Assembly (NCBI GenBank): GCA_965205995.1
Contig: OZ242200.1
Coordinates: forward strand, 1,302,001-1,366,000
DNA length: 64,000 bases
Direction of reading: 5' to 3'
Source: MPNO01 sp965205995
Lineage (GTDB): Bacteria; Pseudomonadota; Alphaproteobacteria; MPNO01
Of this stretch, positions 16,686 through 24,801 are shown in pieces. Made by a program: the position numbers and the translations under genes. The notes under the pieces were generated by a model. That model was not told the DNA's origin. It ran no database searches and was given only the letters and a program-made list of their open reading frames with translations. Within the stretch, counting starts at the first letter, position 1. Each line of letters opens with the position of its first letter.

Positions 16686-16723
16686 CTCCGCCACCGGTTC
16701 GTCGAAATCGAAATGTTCCGCAT
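16679..16723 (-). CDS. trpL: trp leader peptide, 14 residues
   Basis: The frame ATG 16723 to TGA 16679 encodes MRNISISTNRWRSA. It contains a single Trp codon at position 11, close to the stop, and the stop sits inside the first attenuator stem. The opening xNISI resembles rhizobial trpE leaders, which carry tandem Trp codons. Ribosome stalling at the Trp codon when charged tRNA-Trp is scarce would favour the antiterminator and raise trpEG expression. The ribosome-binding site is weak, and the candidate promoter places the transcript start only a few bases before the ATG. Confidence 0.75.
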   Translation of the reverse strand: MRNISISTNRWRSA

Positions 16724-16732
16724 GACCTGCTT

Positions 16733-16761
16733 ATTGAGACGCAAAGCGCGGGCCGGGTCAA
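16733..16761 (-). promoter_or_regulatory. Candidate sigma-70 promoter for trpL-trpEG
   Basis: On the minus strand TTGACC (16756-16761) is followed, 17 bp on, by CTCAAT (16733-16738, three of six matches to the consensus). Transcription would start near 16726, almost at the leader ATG. Confidence 0.45.
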
Positions 16762-16835
16762 CCGGGAGCGCGGGCGTTTCGCCATCCGGGGGATTTGTGG
16801 CACAAACCCGGATCGGCCCTGGGGGAGAGAAACCC

Positions 16836-17144
16836 ATGTTTATCGCGATGAACCGGTTCCGCATCGTGCGCGGGCGCGAGGCGGAGTTCGAACGGGTGTG
16901 GTCGGAACGCGACTCCCATCTCGACGGGGTGCCGGGCTTCGTCGAGTTCCGCCTGCTCCGCGGATCGGAGGCCGACGACCATACGCTCTACGCCTCCCAC
17001 GCGCTCTGGCGCGACCGCGAGTCCTTCGAGGCGTGGACCCGGTCGGAGGCGTTCCGCAAGGCCCATGCAGGGGCCGGCGCCCGGGGCAACCTCTATCTCG
17101 GCCACCCGGATTTCGAAGGATTCGAATCCGTGCTCGAGCGCTGA
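16836..17144 (+). CDS. Antibiotic-biosynthesis-monooxygenase (ABM) domain protein
   Basis: A 102-residue dimeric alpha-beta barrel protein: FIAMNRFRIVRGREAEFERVW opens the domain, PGFVEFRLLRG and YASHALWRDRESFEAW follow. The family includes IsdG/HmoB haem-degrading enzymes and quinol monooxygenases. The Asn6 and the Trp in the last helix are placed as in IsdG-like members, so haem breakdown is possible but not shown. GGGGGAG precedes ATG 16836. It is divergent from trpEG and six bases before the DMT transporter gene, so the two are probably co-transcribed. Confidence 0.75.
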   Translation: MFIAMNRFRIVRGREAEFERVWSERDSHLDGVPGFVEFRLLRGSEADDHTLYASHALWRDRESFEAWTRSEAFRKAHAGAGARGNLYLGHPDFEGFESVLER

Positions 17145-17150
17145 CGGCGT

Positions 17151-18044
17151 TTGCGGATCCCGAACCCCGGAGCCGCCCTCGCCGGCCTGCCGCCGTCCTG
17201 GCAGGGCGCGGCGTGGATGACGATGAGCGCGCTGCTCTTCGCCGTGCAGACCGCGATCGTGCGCTATCTGTCGAAGGAGATGCATTTTCTCGAGATCTCG
17301 CTGTTTCGCGCCCTGTTCGGCGTGGTGGTCATGCTGCCCTGGCTGCTGCGCGCGGGGCTGGGCGCGATGCGGACGCGCCATACCGGGCTCTACGCCGCGC
17401 GCGGGGCGCTGAGCACGGTGGCGATGTATGGATGGTTCGGCAGCCTCGCCTTGATCCCGATCGCCGACGCGACGGCGATCTCGTTCACCTTTCCCCTGTT
17501 CATCGCCCTGTTCGGCGTCGTGTTCCTGCGCGAATCGGCGCACCCGATGCGCTGGACCGCGCTTTTTCTCGGCTTCGCCGGAACCCTGGCGATCGTCCGT
17601 CCCGGCTTCCAGGAGACCAATCCCGGCATGCTCATGGTGATCGGCGCCGGGCTCTGCATCGCCAGCTCGGCGATGATGGTGAAGGTCGCGATCCGCAGCG
17701 ACCATCCCGACACGGCCGTGCTCTACCAGTCGGTCTACATGCTGCCCTTCGCGCTCGTCGGCGCCGCCTTCGTGTGGCAATGGCCGACCCTGGAGCAGTG
17801 GCTCTGGGGGCTCGCGCTGGGCGCGGCCTCGGCCACCGCGCAACGCTTCTACACCCGCGCCTTCGCGGTCGGTGAGGCCGGCGCCGTCGTGCCGTTCGAT
17901 TTCACGCGGCTGCCCTTCGCCGTGGCGATCGGCTTCGTCGCCTTCTCCGAACTGCCGGATGTCTGGACCGTCGTCGGCGCGGCGATCATCTTCGCCGCAT
18001 CGGTCGTCGCCCAGCGCAGCGAGGCGCGGCGCAACCGCCGTTAG
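17151..18044 (+). CDS. DMT-superfamily transporter (EamA type)
   Basis: A 297-residue inner-membrane protein with about ten hydrophobic helices in two EamA repeats. Blocks such as FAVQTAIVRYLSKEM, ARGALSTVAMYGWFGSLALIPI and FLGFAGTLAIVRPG are typical of this exporter family, often annotated as amino-acid, metabolite or S-adenosylmethionine transporters. A TTG start at 17151 keeps the conserved WQGAAWMTMSALLFAV segment; ATG 17218 would cut it. It follows the ABM gene by six bases. The substrate is unknown. Confidence 0.85.
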   Translation: MRIPNPGAALAGLPPSWQGAAWMTMSALLFAVQTAIVRYLSKEMHFLEISLFRALFGVVVMLPWLLRAGLGAMRTRHTGLYAARGALSTVAMYGWFGSLALIPIADATAISFTFPLFIALFGVVFLRESAHPMRWTALFLGFAGTLAIVRPGFQETNPGMLMVIGAGLCIASSAMMVKVAIRSDHPDTAVLYQSVYMLPFALVGAAFVWQWPTLEQWLWGLALGAASATAQRFYTRAFAVGEAGAVVPFDFTRLPFAVAIGFVAFSELPDVWTVVGAAIIFAASVVAQRSEARRNRR

Positions 18045-18117
18045 CATCGCGGCGGCGCTCTCCCCCGAAATTGCCCGCCGGTCCGGCGGCCGGGTCTGGT
18101 GCAGCCGGGGCGTGGGG

Positions 18118-18199
18118 CCCTCGGCACGGCGTCTGGCGCCTACTCGGGATAGGAAAAAATCTCTCACCCTGAGAGGCAGTTAAGCCGCGTTTCGAAGGG
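18118..18199. repeat. Dispersed palindromic intergenic repeat, degenerate copy
   Basis: An inverted, diverged copy: CCCTCGGCAC, then CTACTCGGGATAGG, a seven-A loop region, TCACCCTGAGAGG and TTCGAAGGG. The inner arms are still recognisable, while the outer arms have several changes. It lies between the DMT transporter and the MEMO1-AMMECR1 gene. Confidence 0.6.
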
Positions 18200-18248
18200 T
18201 CGGCGCGACCCGGTTGGCTTTGCCGGTGCGTGGTGATAATTGTCGCTT

Positions 18249-19637
18249 ATGTTGTCATACCAAAAATCGATGGCATTGCGGCGGCCCGGGGTTGCGGGCG
18301 TCTTCTACCCGGCCGGCGCCGAGGAATGCGCCGCGGCGGTGGCGCGCTGCCTTGCCGGCGGGCGCCCGTCGCCGCCGGGCGAGCCCAAGGCGATCGTCGC
18401 GCCCCATGCCGGGCTCGCCTATTCCGGACCCATCGCCGGCACCGCCTTCGCGCCGCTCGCCGGCCGCCGCGCCCGCATCCGGCGCGCGGTCGTCTTCGGG
18501 CCGGCGCACCGGGCGGACTTCCAGGGGATGGCGACGACCTCCGCCGACGCCTGGGCCTCGCCGCTCGGCATCGTCCCGGTCGACCGCGAGGCGGTCGGGA
18601 AATTGCTGGCGCTCCCCCGCATCCGCACCGACGACCGCGTGTTCGCCGGCGAGCACAGCCTGGAGGTCCAGATCCCGTTCCTGCAGCACGTGCTGGACGA
18701 TTTCGCGATCGTTCCCGTCCTGGTGGGCGATGCGAGGCCCGGCGAGGTGACGCGGGTCATGCGGATGCTCTGGGGCGGGCCGGAAACCCTGATCCTGATC
18801 TCCTCCGACCTTTCGCATTTCCACGAATACGAAGACGCGCGCCGCATCGACGGCGGGACGGCGACGCTGGTCGAGCTGCTGCAACCCGAGCGGATCGACG
18901 ACGAACGCGCCTGCGGCCATCTGGCGCTCGGCGCCGCCCTGGGGCGCGCCCGGGCGCTCGACATGCGGGTCACCGCGCTCGATATCCGCAATTCGGGCGA
19001 CACCGCGGGCGGAAGGGACCGGGTCGTCGGCTACGGCGCCTTCGCGATGGAATACGCCGAATCCGCCCGCCTCCCGGACGGCGACCGCGCCCGGCTGCTC
19101 GACGCGGCGCGCGCCTCGCTCGCCTTCGGGGCCGGGAACGGAAGGGCGATGCGGGCGGGGCTGGACTCAGGGCTGTCGCCGGCGCTGACGGCGATCCGGG
19201 CCTCCTTCGTCACCCTCCGGATCGGCGGCAGGCTCAAGGGCTGCGGCGGCTCGGTGACGGCCGCGCGGCCGCTGCTGCTCGATGTCGTCGCCGGCGCCTA
19301 CAAGGCCGGGTTCGACGGTACCGCCGCGATCTCGGCGGAAGAGCTCGCCCGCGCCAATATCGAAATCTCGGTGCTCTCGACCCCGCGGCCGATCCGCTTC
19401 GCCGACGATACCGAGCTCGCGCGCAAGCTCCGCCCGGATGTCGACGGGCTGATTCTGCAGGACGGGGAGCGCCGCAGCCTGTTCCTGCCGAGCGTCTGGC
19501 AGGGGGTGCGGAGGCCGGAGGAATTCGTCAAGCAACTGAAGCGGAAAGCGGGGCTCCCACCCGACCATCGGTCGGACAGCCTGCGCGTGTTCGGTTTTAC
19601 CGCCGAGACCTTCGGCGGCCGGTTCCGGGGCGGCTGA
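18249..19637 (+). CDS. MEMO1-AMMECR1 fusion (AmmeMemoRadiSam B+A)
   Basis: A 462-residue fusion. Residues about 8-270 form the MEMO1 domain (RPGVAGVFYPAG, IVAPHAGLAYSGPIAGTAF, FGPAHR, EHSLEVQIPFLQ, SSDLSHFHEYEDAR), with the His residues that bind metal in MEMO proteins. Residues about 280-460 form AMMECR1 (KGCGGSVTAARPL, ISVLSTPRPI, FLPSVWQ). Both normally accompany a radical-SAM enzyme, but none is in this window. The start is uncertain: ATG 18249, TTG 18240 or ATG 18270. GATAAT ends eight bases before ATG 18249, so the transcript may be leaderless. Function is unknown; redox or copper handling has been proposed for MEMO1. Confidence 0.85.
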   Translation: MLSYQKSMALRRPGVAGVFYPAGAEECAAAVARCLAGGRPSPPGEPKAIVAPHAGLAYSGPIAGTAFAPLAGRRARIRRAVVFGPAHRADFQGMATTSADAWASPLGIVPVDREAVGKLLALPRIRTDDRVFAGEHSLEVQIPFLQHVLDDFAIVPVLVGDARPGEVTRVMRMLWGGPETLILISSDLSHFHEYEDARRIDGGTATLVELLQPERIDDERACGHLALGAALGRARALDMRVTALDIRNSGDTAGGRDRVVGYGAFAMEYAESARLPDGDRARLLDAARASLAFGAGNGRAMRAGLDSGLSPALTAIRASFVTLRIGGRLKGCGGSVTAARPLLLDVVAGAYKAGFDGTAAISAEELARANIEISVLSTPRPIRFADDTELARKLRPDVDGLILQDGERRSLFLPSVWQGVRRPEEFVKQLKRKAGLPPDHRSDSLRVFGFTAETFGGRFRGG

Positions 19638-19650
19638 GCCGCGCGGCGGA

Positions 19651-19680
19651 GCGTCCCTCGATACCGCCCTCCGGGCCTAC
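19651..19680. repeat. Half copy of the palindromic repeat
   Basis: GCGTCCCTCGATAC followed by CGCCCTCCGGGCCTAC matches the right arm of the dispersed repeat in inverse orientation. The rsbW-like stop codon (19677-19679) falls inside it, suggesting that the element truncated or reset the 3' end of that gene. Confidence 0.5.
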
Positions 19681-20114
19681 CCGGCGCCGCCCGTGTTCTT
19701 GGTCAGAGTGACGACGTTGCGGCCGTCCTGCCGCCGGTACTCGAAGCGGTCCATCATCTGGTTGACGAGGTGGAGGCCGAGACCGCCCGCCTCCCGCTCG
19801 TCGAGCGGCGCTTCGGTGTCGGGCTCCGGCATCTGCGTCGGATCGAACGGCGCGCTGTCATCGACGATGACGACGACGAGGGTGTCGTTTTCCCGGCGCA
19901 GGACGATCTCGATCCGGTGCGGGTCGTCGTCGTCGTAACCGTAGCTGACGGTGTTGGTCAGGAGCTCGTCGATCGCCAGGTTGATCGCATAGGCGATTTC
20001 CGGCGCGACCTCCCGGGCCGCGCAGAACGCGTCGATGCGGGCCGCGACGTCGGCGATCTCGCTCAGATCGTTGGCCAGCGAGAATTCGATGGTGTCGTCG
20101 TTCGCTTGGTTCAT
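19677..20114 (-). CDS. RsbW-like anti-sigma serine kinase (HATPase_c_2)
   Basis: A 145-residue GHKL ATPase of the anti-sigma type. The N-box is INLAIDELLTNTVSYGY, the G1 box VIVDDSAPFDP, and the G2 box EREAGGLGLHLV. Such proteins bind and inhibit a partner sigma factor or phosphorylate an anti-anti-sigma. Neither partner is in the window. It lies 16 bp after the HlyD adaptor gene on the same strand, so it probably belongs to the type I secretion operon. Length is normal for the family. Confidence 0.85.
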   Translation of the reverse strand: MNQANDDTIEFSLANDLSEIADVAARIDAFCAAREVAPEIAYAINLAIDELLTNTVSYGYDDDDPHRIEIVLRRENDTLVVVIVDDSAPFDPTQMPEPDTEAPLDEREAGGLGLHLVNQMMDRFEYRRQDGRNVVTLTKNTGGAG

Positions 20115-20130
20115 CGTTCCATCCCGCCTC

Positions 20131-21480
20131 TTACTCCTCGCGCAGCGAGCGATAGAAGAAATCCGTCACCGGCTTGACCAGATAGCTTACCACCGAGCGC
20201 GTCCCGGTGCGGATATGCGCCTCCACCGGCATGCCGGGCGTCACCTGCAGGTCGCCGAACCGGCGGCGGTCGTCGTCCCCGGCGCGGCCGCCGGTCCCGC
20301 CGGCGGCGGCCGGCCGGTTCACGGCAAGCTCCACCTCGTACCAGTCGAGGCCGGACCGCTGGTCCCGCATCGCGTCGGCCGAGACCCGCACCACACGCCC
20401 GTCGAACTCCGGCGTCTGGCGCGCCGGAAAGGCCGAGAAGCGGAGCATCGCCGGCTGCCCCGGATAGACCTGGTCGACGTCGATCGGGTTGATCCGCGCA
20501 ATCACCACCAGCCGCGCGTCCGCCGGCACGATCTGCAGGATCGGCTCGCCCGGCCGCACCACCTCGCGGGGCGCGAACACGGTCATCCCGAACACCTCGC
20601 CCGCGACCGGCGCCCTGACCTCCAACCGTCCCAGCCGCTGGCGCAGCGCGGCCAGCCGCTGCATGACCTGGATCTCCTGCGCGCTCACATCGCGGGCCCG
20701 TTCCTCGGCCGCCTCGATGCGGCGGGAGTCGATCTGGAGGATCTGGATCTTCAGCTCGGCGATCCTGCCCCGGACGCCGGCGATGCGCGCCGCGGTGTTG
20801 CCCGACTGGCCCTCCAGGTTCTTGGCCCCGCGCTCGACCGCGAGCAACCGCGAAAGCTGCGTCAGCCCCTTCCGGAACAGCTCCCGCTGCGCCGTGAGCT
20901 CCCGGGCGATCAGCCCCTGCTGCTCCTTGAGCGAGGCCGCCTGCGCATCGAGCCCGGCGATCTCCTCGCGCGCCTGTCCGATCCGCTCGCGGAGCCGCGC
21001 CACCTCGCCGTCGCGGGCCGCCGAGCGCGCCCGGAACAGGCGGTCCTGGCCGTCGAGCACATCCTTCACCATCGGGTCGGACGCCGCCCGGGCGGGCAGC
21101 CAGCTATCCCAAACGATGGCGTCGGCGCCCCGGAACTCGGCCTCCAGCCGGTTCCGCCGGGCGGTCAGCTCGGCATGCTGGGCCTGGAGCATCGCCTCCT
21201 CCGAACGCAGCTCCGCGTCGGCGAAGCGGAGCAGCACCTGGTCCCGGGCTACCCGGTCCCCGTCGCGGACCAGGATCTCGCTGACCGTGCCGCCGTCGAT
21301 ATGCTCGACCGCCTGGTTGCGGGTCTCGACCGCGATCCGGCCCGGTGCGATCACCGCGCCCGAGACCGCGGCGAACAGGCTCCAGCCGAGGACACCGGCG
21401 ACCAGCAGGAATACCCCGCCGAAGCCAAGGGCGAGCGCCCGGCCCGCCGGGAACGACCTGTCTGCCGCCCGCCCCGTCAC
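20131..21480 (-). CDS. Type I secretion membrane-fusion protein (HlyD/PrtE family)
   Basis: A 449-residue adaptor with one N-terminal membrane helix (about 14-38), a biotinyl-lipoyl segment (VIAPGRIAVETRNQAVEHIDGG), long coiled coils (about 95-285), a second lipoyl half (RLEVRAPVAGEVFGM) and the C-terminal beta domain (VTPGMPVEAHIRTG), ending in a short helix. It links the ABC exporter to an outer-membrane channel. Start is GTG 21480, overlapping the exporter stop by 4 bp. No TolC-like gene and no RTX substrate are present here. Confidence 0.92.
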   Translation of the reverse strand: MTGRAADRSFPAGRALALGFGGVFLLVAGVLGWSLFAAVSGAVIAPGRIAVETRNQAVEHIDGGTVSEILVRDGDRVARDQVLLRFADAELRSEEAMLQAQHAELTARRNRLEAEFRGADAIVWDSWLPARAASDPMVKDVLDGQDRLFRARSAARDGEVARLRERIGQAREEIAGLDAQAASLKEQQGLIARELTAQRELFRKGLTQLSRLLAVERGAKNLEGQSGNTAARIAGVRGRIAELKIQILQIDSRRIEAAEERARDVSAQEIQVMQRLAALRQRLGRLEVRAPVAGEVFGMTVFAPREVVRPGEPILQIVPADARLVVIARINPIDVDQVYPGQPAMLRFSAFPARQTPEFDGRVVRVSADAMRDQRSGLDWYEVELAVNRPAAAGGTGGRAGDDDRRRFGDLQVTPGMPVEAHIRTGTRSVVSYLVKPVTDFFYRSLREE

Positions 21481-23255
21481 GACGCGCTCTCCCGGGGCGC
21501 CCGCCGGCTATCGGCCAGCGCGCCCGGCCCGGCACCGTCCGATGGCTTGGCGAGGCGGTCGGGCCGGCGGATATGCACGACCCCGGTTTCGGATTGCGCC
21601 CGCGCTTCGCGCGCGGGCACCGGGCGCCCGCCTTCCATCGCGTAAACCCGGTCGCATTGCGCGAAAGCGCCCTGGCGGTGGGCGACGATCACCGCCGCTC
21701 CGCCGCGCTTCTTGTGATCCTCGACGGCGCGAGCGAGCGCCACGGCTCCGTCGGCGTCGAGGTTGGAATCGGGCTCGTCCATCACCACCACCGCAGGCGA
21801 GCCGTAGAACGCCCGCGCCAGCGCGATTCGCTGGCGCTGGCCGCCGGACAGCGCCGCGCCGCCCGCCGAGACCTCGAAGTCGTAGCCGCCCGGGAGCTTG
21901 AGAATCATCTCATGCGCCCCGGCCCGCGTGGCCGCCTCGACGATGTCCTCGTCCTTGGCATCGGGGGACATGCGGGCGATGTTCTCGGCCACCGTTCCCT
22001 CGAACAGCACCACCTCCTGCGGCAGATAGCCGACATGCCGGCCGAGCGCGGCGCCGTATTGCTCGAGCTCCGCCCCGTCGAGCCGCACCGAGCCCGCCGC
22101 CGGGCGCCAGACCCCGGCCAGCGCGCGGGCGAGCGTCGACTTGCCGGATGCCGAGGGTCCCGCGATCCCCGCCGCCTGGCCGGGTTCGAGGCGGAAATTC
22201 GCCCCGCGCACCGCCGGCACCCGCGCGCCCGGCGCGGCGACGGTGAGGGCCTGCACGTCGAGGATCGCGCGCGGCGCGGGCAGCATTGTCCGCGGCCGCT
22301 CGGGCGGCGTGTCGGCGAGCAGCGCCGCCAGCGAGCGCCGGGCCGCGAGCGCCCGCTGGAGAAGCGGCCACTGCGCCACCGCCTGGTCGATCGGGGCGAG
22401 CGCGCGGCCGAGCAGGATCGACGCCGCGATGATCGCGCCGAAGGTCACCTGCGTCCGGATCGCGAGCCACGCGCCGAGGCCCAGCATCATCGACTGGAGG
22501 AACAGCCTGAGCGTCTTCGACGTGACGCCGTAGAAGCCGTTGCGGTCGGACACCGCCATGGTCCGCTCCAGCAGCGCGTCGCGCATGGCGCCCGAGCGCG
22601 CGACCGCCGCGTCCTGCATGCCGAGGCCGTGGACGGTCTCGCTGCCCGCCCGCATCTGCTCGACGAAATGCGCGGAACGCGCCGTGGCCTCGCCCAGCTC
22701 CTTCTGGAGCCGTGCCGTCCTTGCCTGGTTGAGAAGGGCGATGAGCAGCAGGAGGGCGCCCGAGAACAGCGCCAGCAGCCCCAGCATCCAGTGGAACATG
22801 AACAGGGCGCAGAGGAACACCGGCGTCCACGGCGCATCGAAAAAGGCGAACGGCCCGTTGCCCGAGGCGAAGCGCTGGACCGCGTCCAGGTCGCTGAGCC
22901 CGGCCGCCGGGCGCGCCCGCTCGGCGGGAGCGATCGCTCGGGCGAGGATCGCCCGCAGCACACGCGCCTCCAGCCGGGCCTGAAACCTGGCTCCGGCGCG
23001 GGCCAGCACCCGCCCCCGCGCGTGGTCGAGAATCCCCATCGTCAGGAACAGGAAGGCGGCGATCGCGGCCAGCGTGACCAGCGTCGCCTCCGAGCGCGAG
23101 GTCAGCACCCGGTCATAGACCTGGAGCATGAAGATCGGCCCGGTGAGCATCAGCAAATTGACGAACAGGCCGAAGAAACCGCAGGCCAGGAACAGGAAGC
23201 GGCTTCCCGCCAGCGCGGTGCTGATCTCTCGATCGTCGATTCGGGTGTCTGTCAT
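21477..23255 (-). CDS. Type I secretion ABC permease/ATPase (PrtD family)
   Basis: A 592-residue fused exporter. The N-terminal transmembrane region (about 15-310) has six helices, with FFDAPWTPVFL typical of PrtD/HasD proteins. The ATPase has Walker A GPSASGKST, signature LSGGQRQRI and Walker B VVVMDEPDSNLD. No C39 peptidase domain is present, so the substrate should carry an uncleaved C-terminal signal. It is the first gene of the exporter, adaptor and RsbW-like operon. Complete. Confidence 0.93.
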   Translation of the reverse strand: MTDTRIDDREISTALAGSRFLFLACGFFGLFVNLLMLTGPIFMLQVYDRVLTSRSEATLVTLAAIAAFLFLTMGILDHARGRVLARAGARFQARLEARVLRAILARAIAPAERARPAAGLSDLDAVQRFASGNGPFAFFDAPWTPVFLCALFMFHWMLGLLALFSGALLLLIALLNQARTARLQKELGEATARSAHFVEQMRAGSETVHGLGMQDAAVARSGAMRDALLERTMAVSDRNGFYGVTSKTLRLFLQSMMLGLGAWLAIRTQVTFGAIIAASILLGRALAPIDQAVAQWPLLQRALAARRSLAALLADTPPERPRTMLPAPRAILDVQALTVAAPGARVPAVRGANFRLEPGQAAGIAGPSASGKSTLARALAGVWRPAAGSVRLDGAELEQYGAALGRHVGYLPQEVVLFEGTVAENIARMSPDAKDEDIVEAATRAGAHEMILKLPGGYDFEVSAGGAALSGGQRQRIALARAFYGSPAVVVMDEPDSNLDADGAVALARAVEDHKKRGGAAVIVAHRQGAFAQCDRVYAMEGGRPVPAREARAQSETGVVHIRRPDRLAKPSDGAGPGALADSRRAPRESAS

Positions 23256-23472
23256 GAAGCGGTTTCCCGGTGCCTGGTCGGGAGGTGGGTTCCGGCGGGA
23301 GGAATTGCCAATACCCTTTTGCTGGCCGTCCTATAGGGTTAGCTCATTACCTGTCGTTATATTCGTATGTCCGGCGGCCGGGTGGGGGGCGAAATCACCC
23401 CGTCGACAGGGCGGCGGATCTAAACGACGACCGGTTTGGCTGGCCACCCGAGCATGCTGCCCGTGCGCCCGC

Positions 23473-23712
23473 TCAAGGCGTCGCGGCGACGCTCAGGAAC
23501 AGGGAGGCGTAGAACTCCGCGAGCGGCCCCGGGTCGACCGGCGGCTTCGCATTCCTAGTCGCCGAGACCCAGAACTCCCGGCCTTTCGCGTCGCGCGCCT
23601 GGGTGGTCAGGTTCAGCACCCCGGTCTCGCTGCCGCCCTTGAAGGCCACGCGCTTCCAGCGCGACCGTCCGACCGGGCCGGGGTCGAGGAGCGCAGGATC
23701 GTGGGCCAGTGG
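23473..23712 (-). pseudogene. Serine hydrolase (class A beta-lactamase-like), C-terminal remnant
   Basis: About 79 codons are open on the minus strand down to TGA at 23473-23475. They read RWKRVAFKGGSETGVLNL, then REFWVSATRN and LAEFYASLF. The KGGS-x-x-GVLNLT pattern is the KTG-type active-site strand of beta-lactamase-fold serine hydrolases. The upstream side runs directly into a palindromic repeat (23721), beyond which no matching frame continues, so the catalytic SxxK part is gone. A truncated relic, probably linked to insertion or recombination at the repeat. Confidence 0.65.
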
Positions 23713-23720
23713 AATTGCCG

Positions 23721-23818
23721 CCCTTCGATACGCCGCTTCGCGGCTATTCAGGGTGAGGGTACGGAGAGGGCGGCGCCCTCCTCATCCCGAGTAGGCGCGC
23801 GAGCGCCGTATCGAGGGA
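23721..23818. repeat. Dispersed palindromic intergenic repeat, copy 3
   Basis: The arms are CCCTTCGATACGCCGCTTC and CGCCGTATCGAGGGACG; the inner arms are CTATTCAGGGTGAGGG and CTCATCCCGAGTAG. It abuts the broken end of the serine-hydrolase relic. Confidence 0.75.
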
Positions 23819-23885
23819 CGCGGCGCAGCCTCTCCGCAGTTCCTTCGACACCATCGAACCGACCGGTGTCTTGGCGGCTACCCCG

Positions 23886-24650
23886 CTATTCCGCAAATTC
23901 GAACTTCAGGCCGGGAACCCCGCCGCCCAGCCTGTTCCGGAAGCCGGACCTGACGGCATCGCGATACTTGGCCCCGAACGCCTTCGCGGCGTCGACGAAT
24001 TTCTTCCTGCGCGGCGACTCCTCGATCGCGTCCGCATGCCAGTCGCTTTCGATCCACCTTCGAAACCTTTCGCGGGGCAACCCGTACGCTGCCGGGTTCG
24101 CGTAGTGCGCCACGCGAAAGTAGTCGCTGGCGTCATTCCGCCAGTACAAGTTCAAAACCAGCGTGGAGGTACCGGCGGTTTTCAGGACGTATTTCCTGAC
24201 TTCGTCAAAGAAAGCCCATCGCGGCTTCCTTCGGCCGAACGGAATATGATTGATGATCCAACAATCGGCGTCGTTTTGGTTGTAGTTGCTGTCCGAATCG
24301 TTGTGGAGGACGTTGTTCCGGTCGCAGAGTTTGGGTCGCCTCAACCCGTTTCCAAAGGAATCGATGTTCGTCCTGACAACGATATAAGCCTTGGCCGAAC
24401 CGTCTGCATTCTGGACGAGAAATGCGTTTGCGCTCGTAACAGGGCCAGTTCTGTCACTCCACAACCTGTCGGTCTCCGCGAACACCAGTTCCCACTCGCC
24501 TTCCGGCAGCGGAAGCTGCTTGTTTCCCAGCGTAGCGACGCCTTTCACCTTGGTGCCGGGGGAGGCGTCCAGGAGATTCTGGGCCTGCGGCGCCGAGATG
24601 GTCACGGCGATCAACGCGGCTCCCCCCAGGAAGGCATGAAACCGTGTCAT
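23886..24650 (-). CDS. Exported protein of unknown function
   Basis: A 254-residue protein with a signal peptide (cleavage expected after PQAQ, residue 24). Mature features are a strand-rich first half (LPEGEWELVFAETDRLW, AFLVQNADGSAKAYIVVRTN), two Cys residues flanking an Asn/Asp-rich loop (LCDRNNVLHNDSD and DADCWIINH) that could form a disulfide, and a helical, Arg-rich end. GGAG lies eight bases before ATG 24650. Base composition is AT-richer than its neighbours, suggesting recent acquisition. I do not recognise a named family. Confidence 0.7.
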   Translation of the reverse strand: MTRFHAFLGGAALIAVTISAPQAQNLLDASPGTKVKGVATLGNKQLPLPEGEWELVFAETDRLWSDRTGPVTSANAFLVQNADGSAKAYIVVRTNIDSFGNGLRRPKLCDRNNVLHNDSDSNYNQNDADCWIINHIPFGRRKPRWAFFDEVRKYVLKTAGTSTLVLNLYWRNDASDYFRVAHYANPAAYGLPRERFRRWIESDWHADAIEESPRRKKFVDAAKAFGAKYRDAVRSGFRNRLGGGVPGLKFEFAE

Positions 24651-24801
24651 GGCGTTACTCCCGTTGCAGTCTAGGTGCTGGTCATGGGACCAAGGGTCCA
24701 AGCCAGCGGGAACGTTATCACGACATCTCGAGCGTGCAAAAAAACTTGCGGTTTTGCCGAGGCAGCGAGAGACCGCCACCGCCATCGATGGCGGAAGCGC
24801 G

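Noticed and set aside
17113..17135. GGATTCGAATCC resembling a tRNA T-loop.
   Set aside because: It lies in the coding sequence of the ABM protein with no acceptor or anticodon stem around it.
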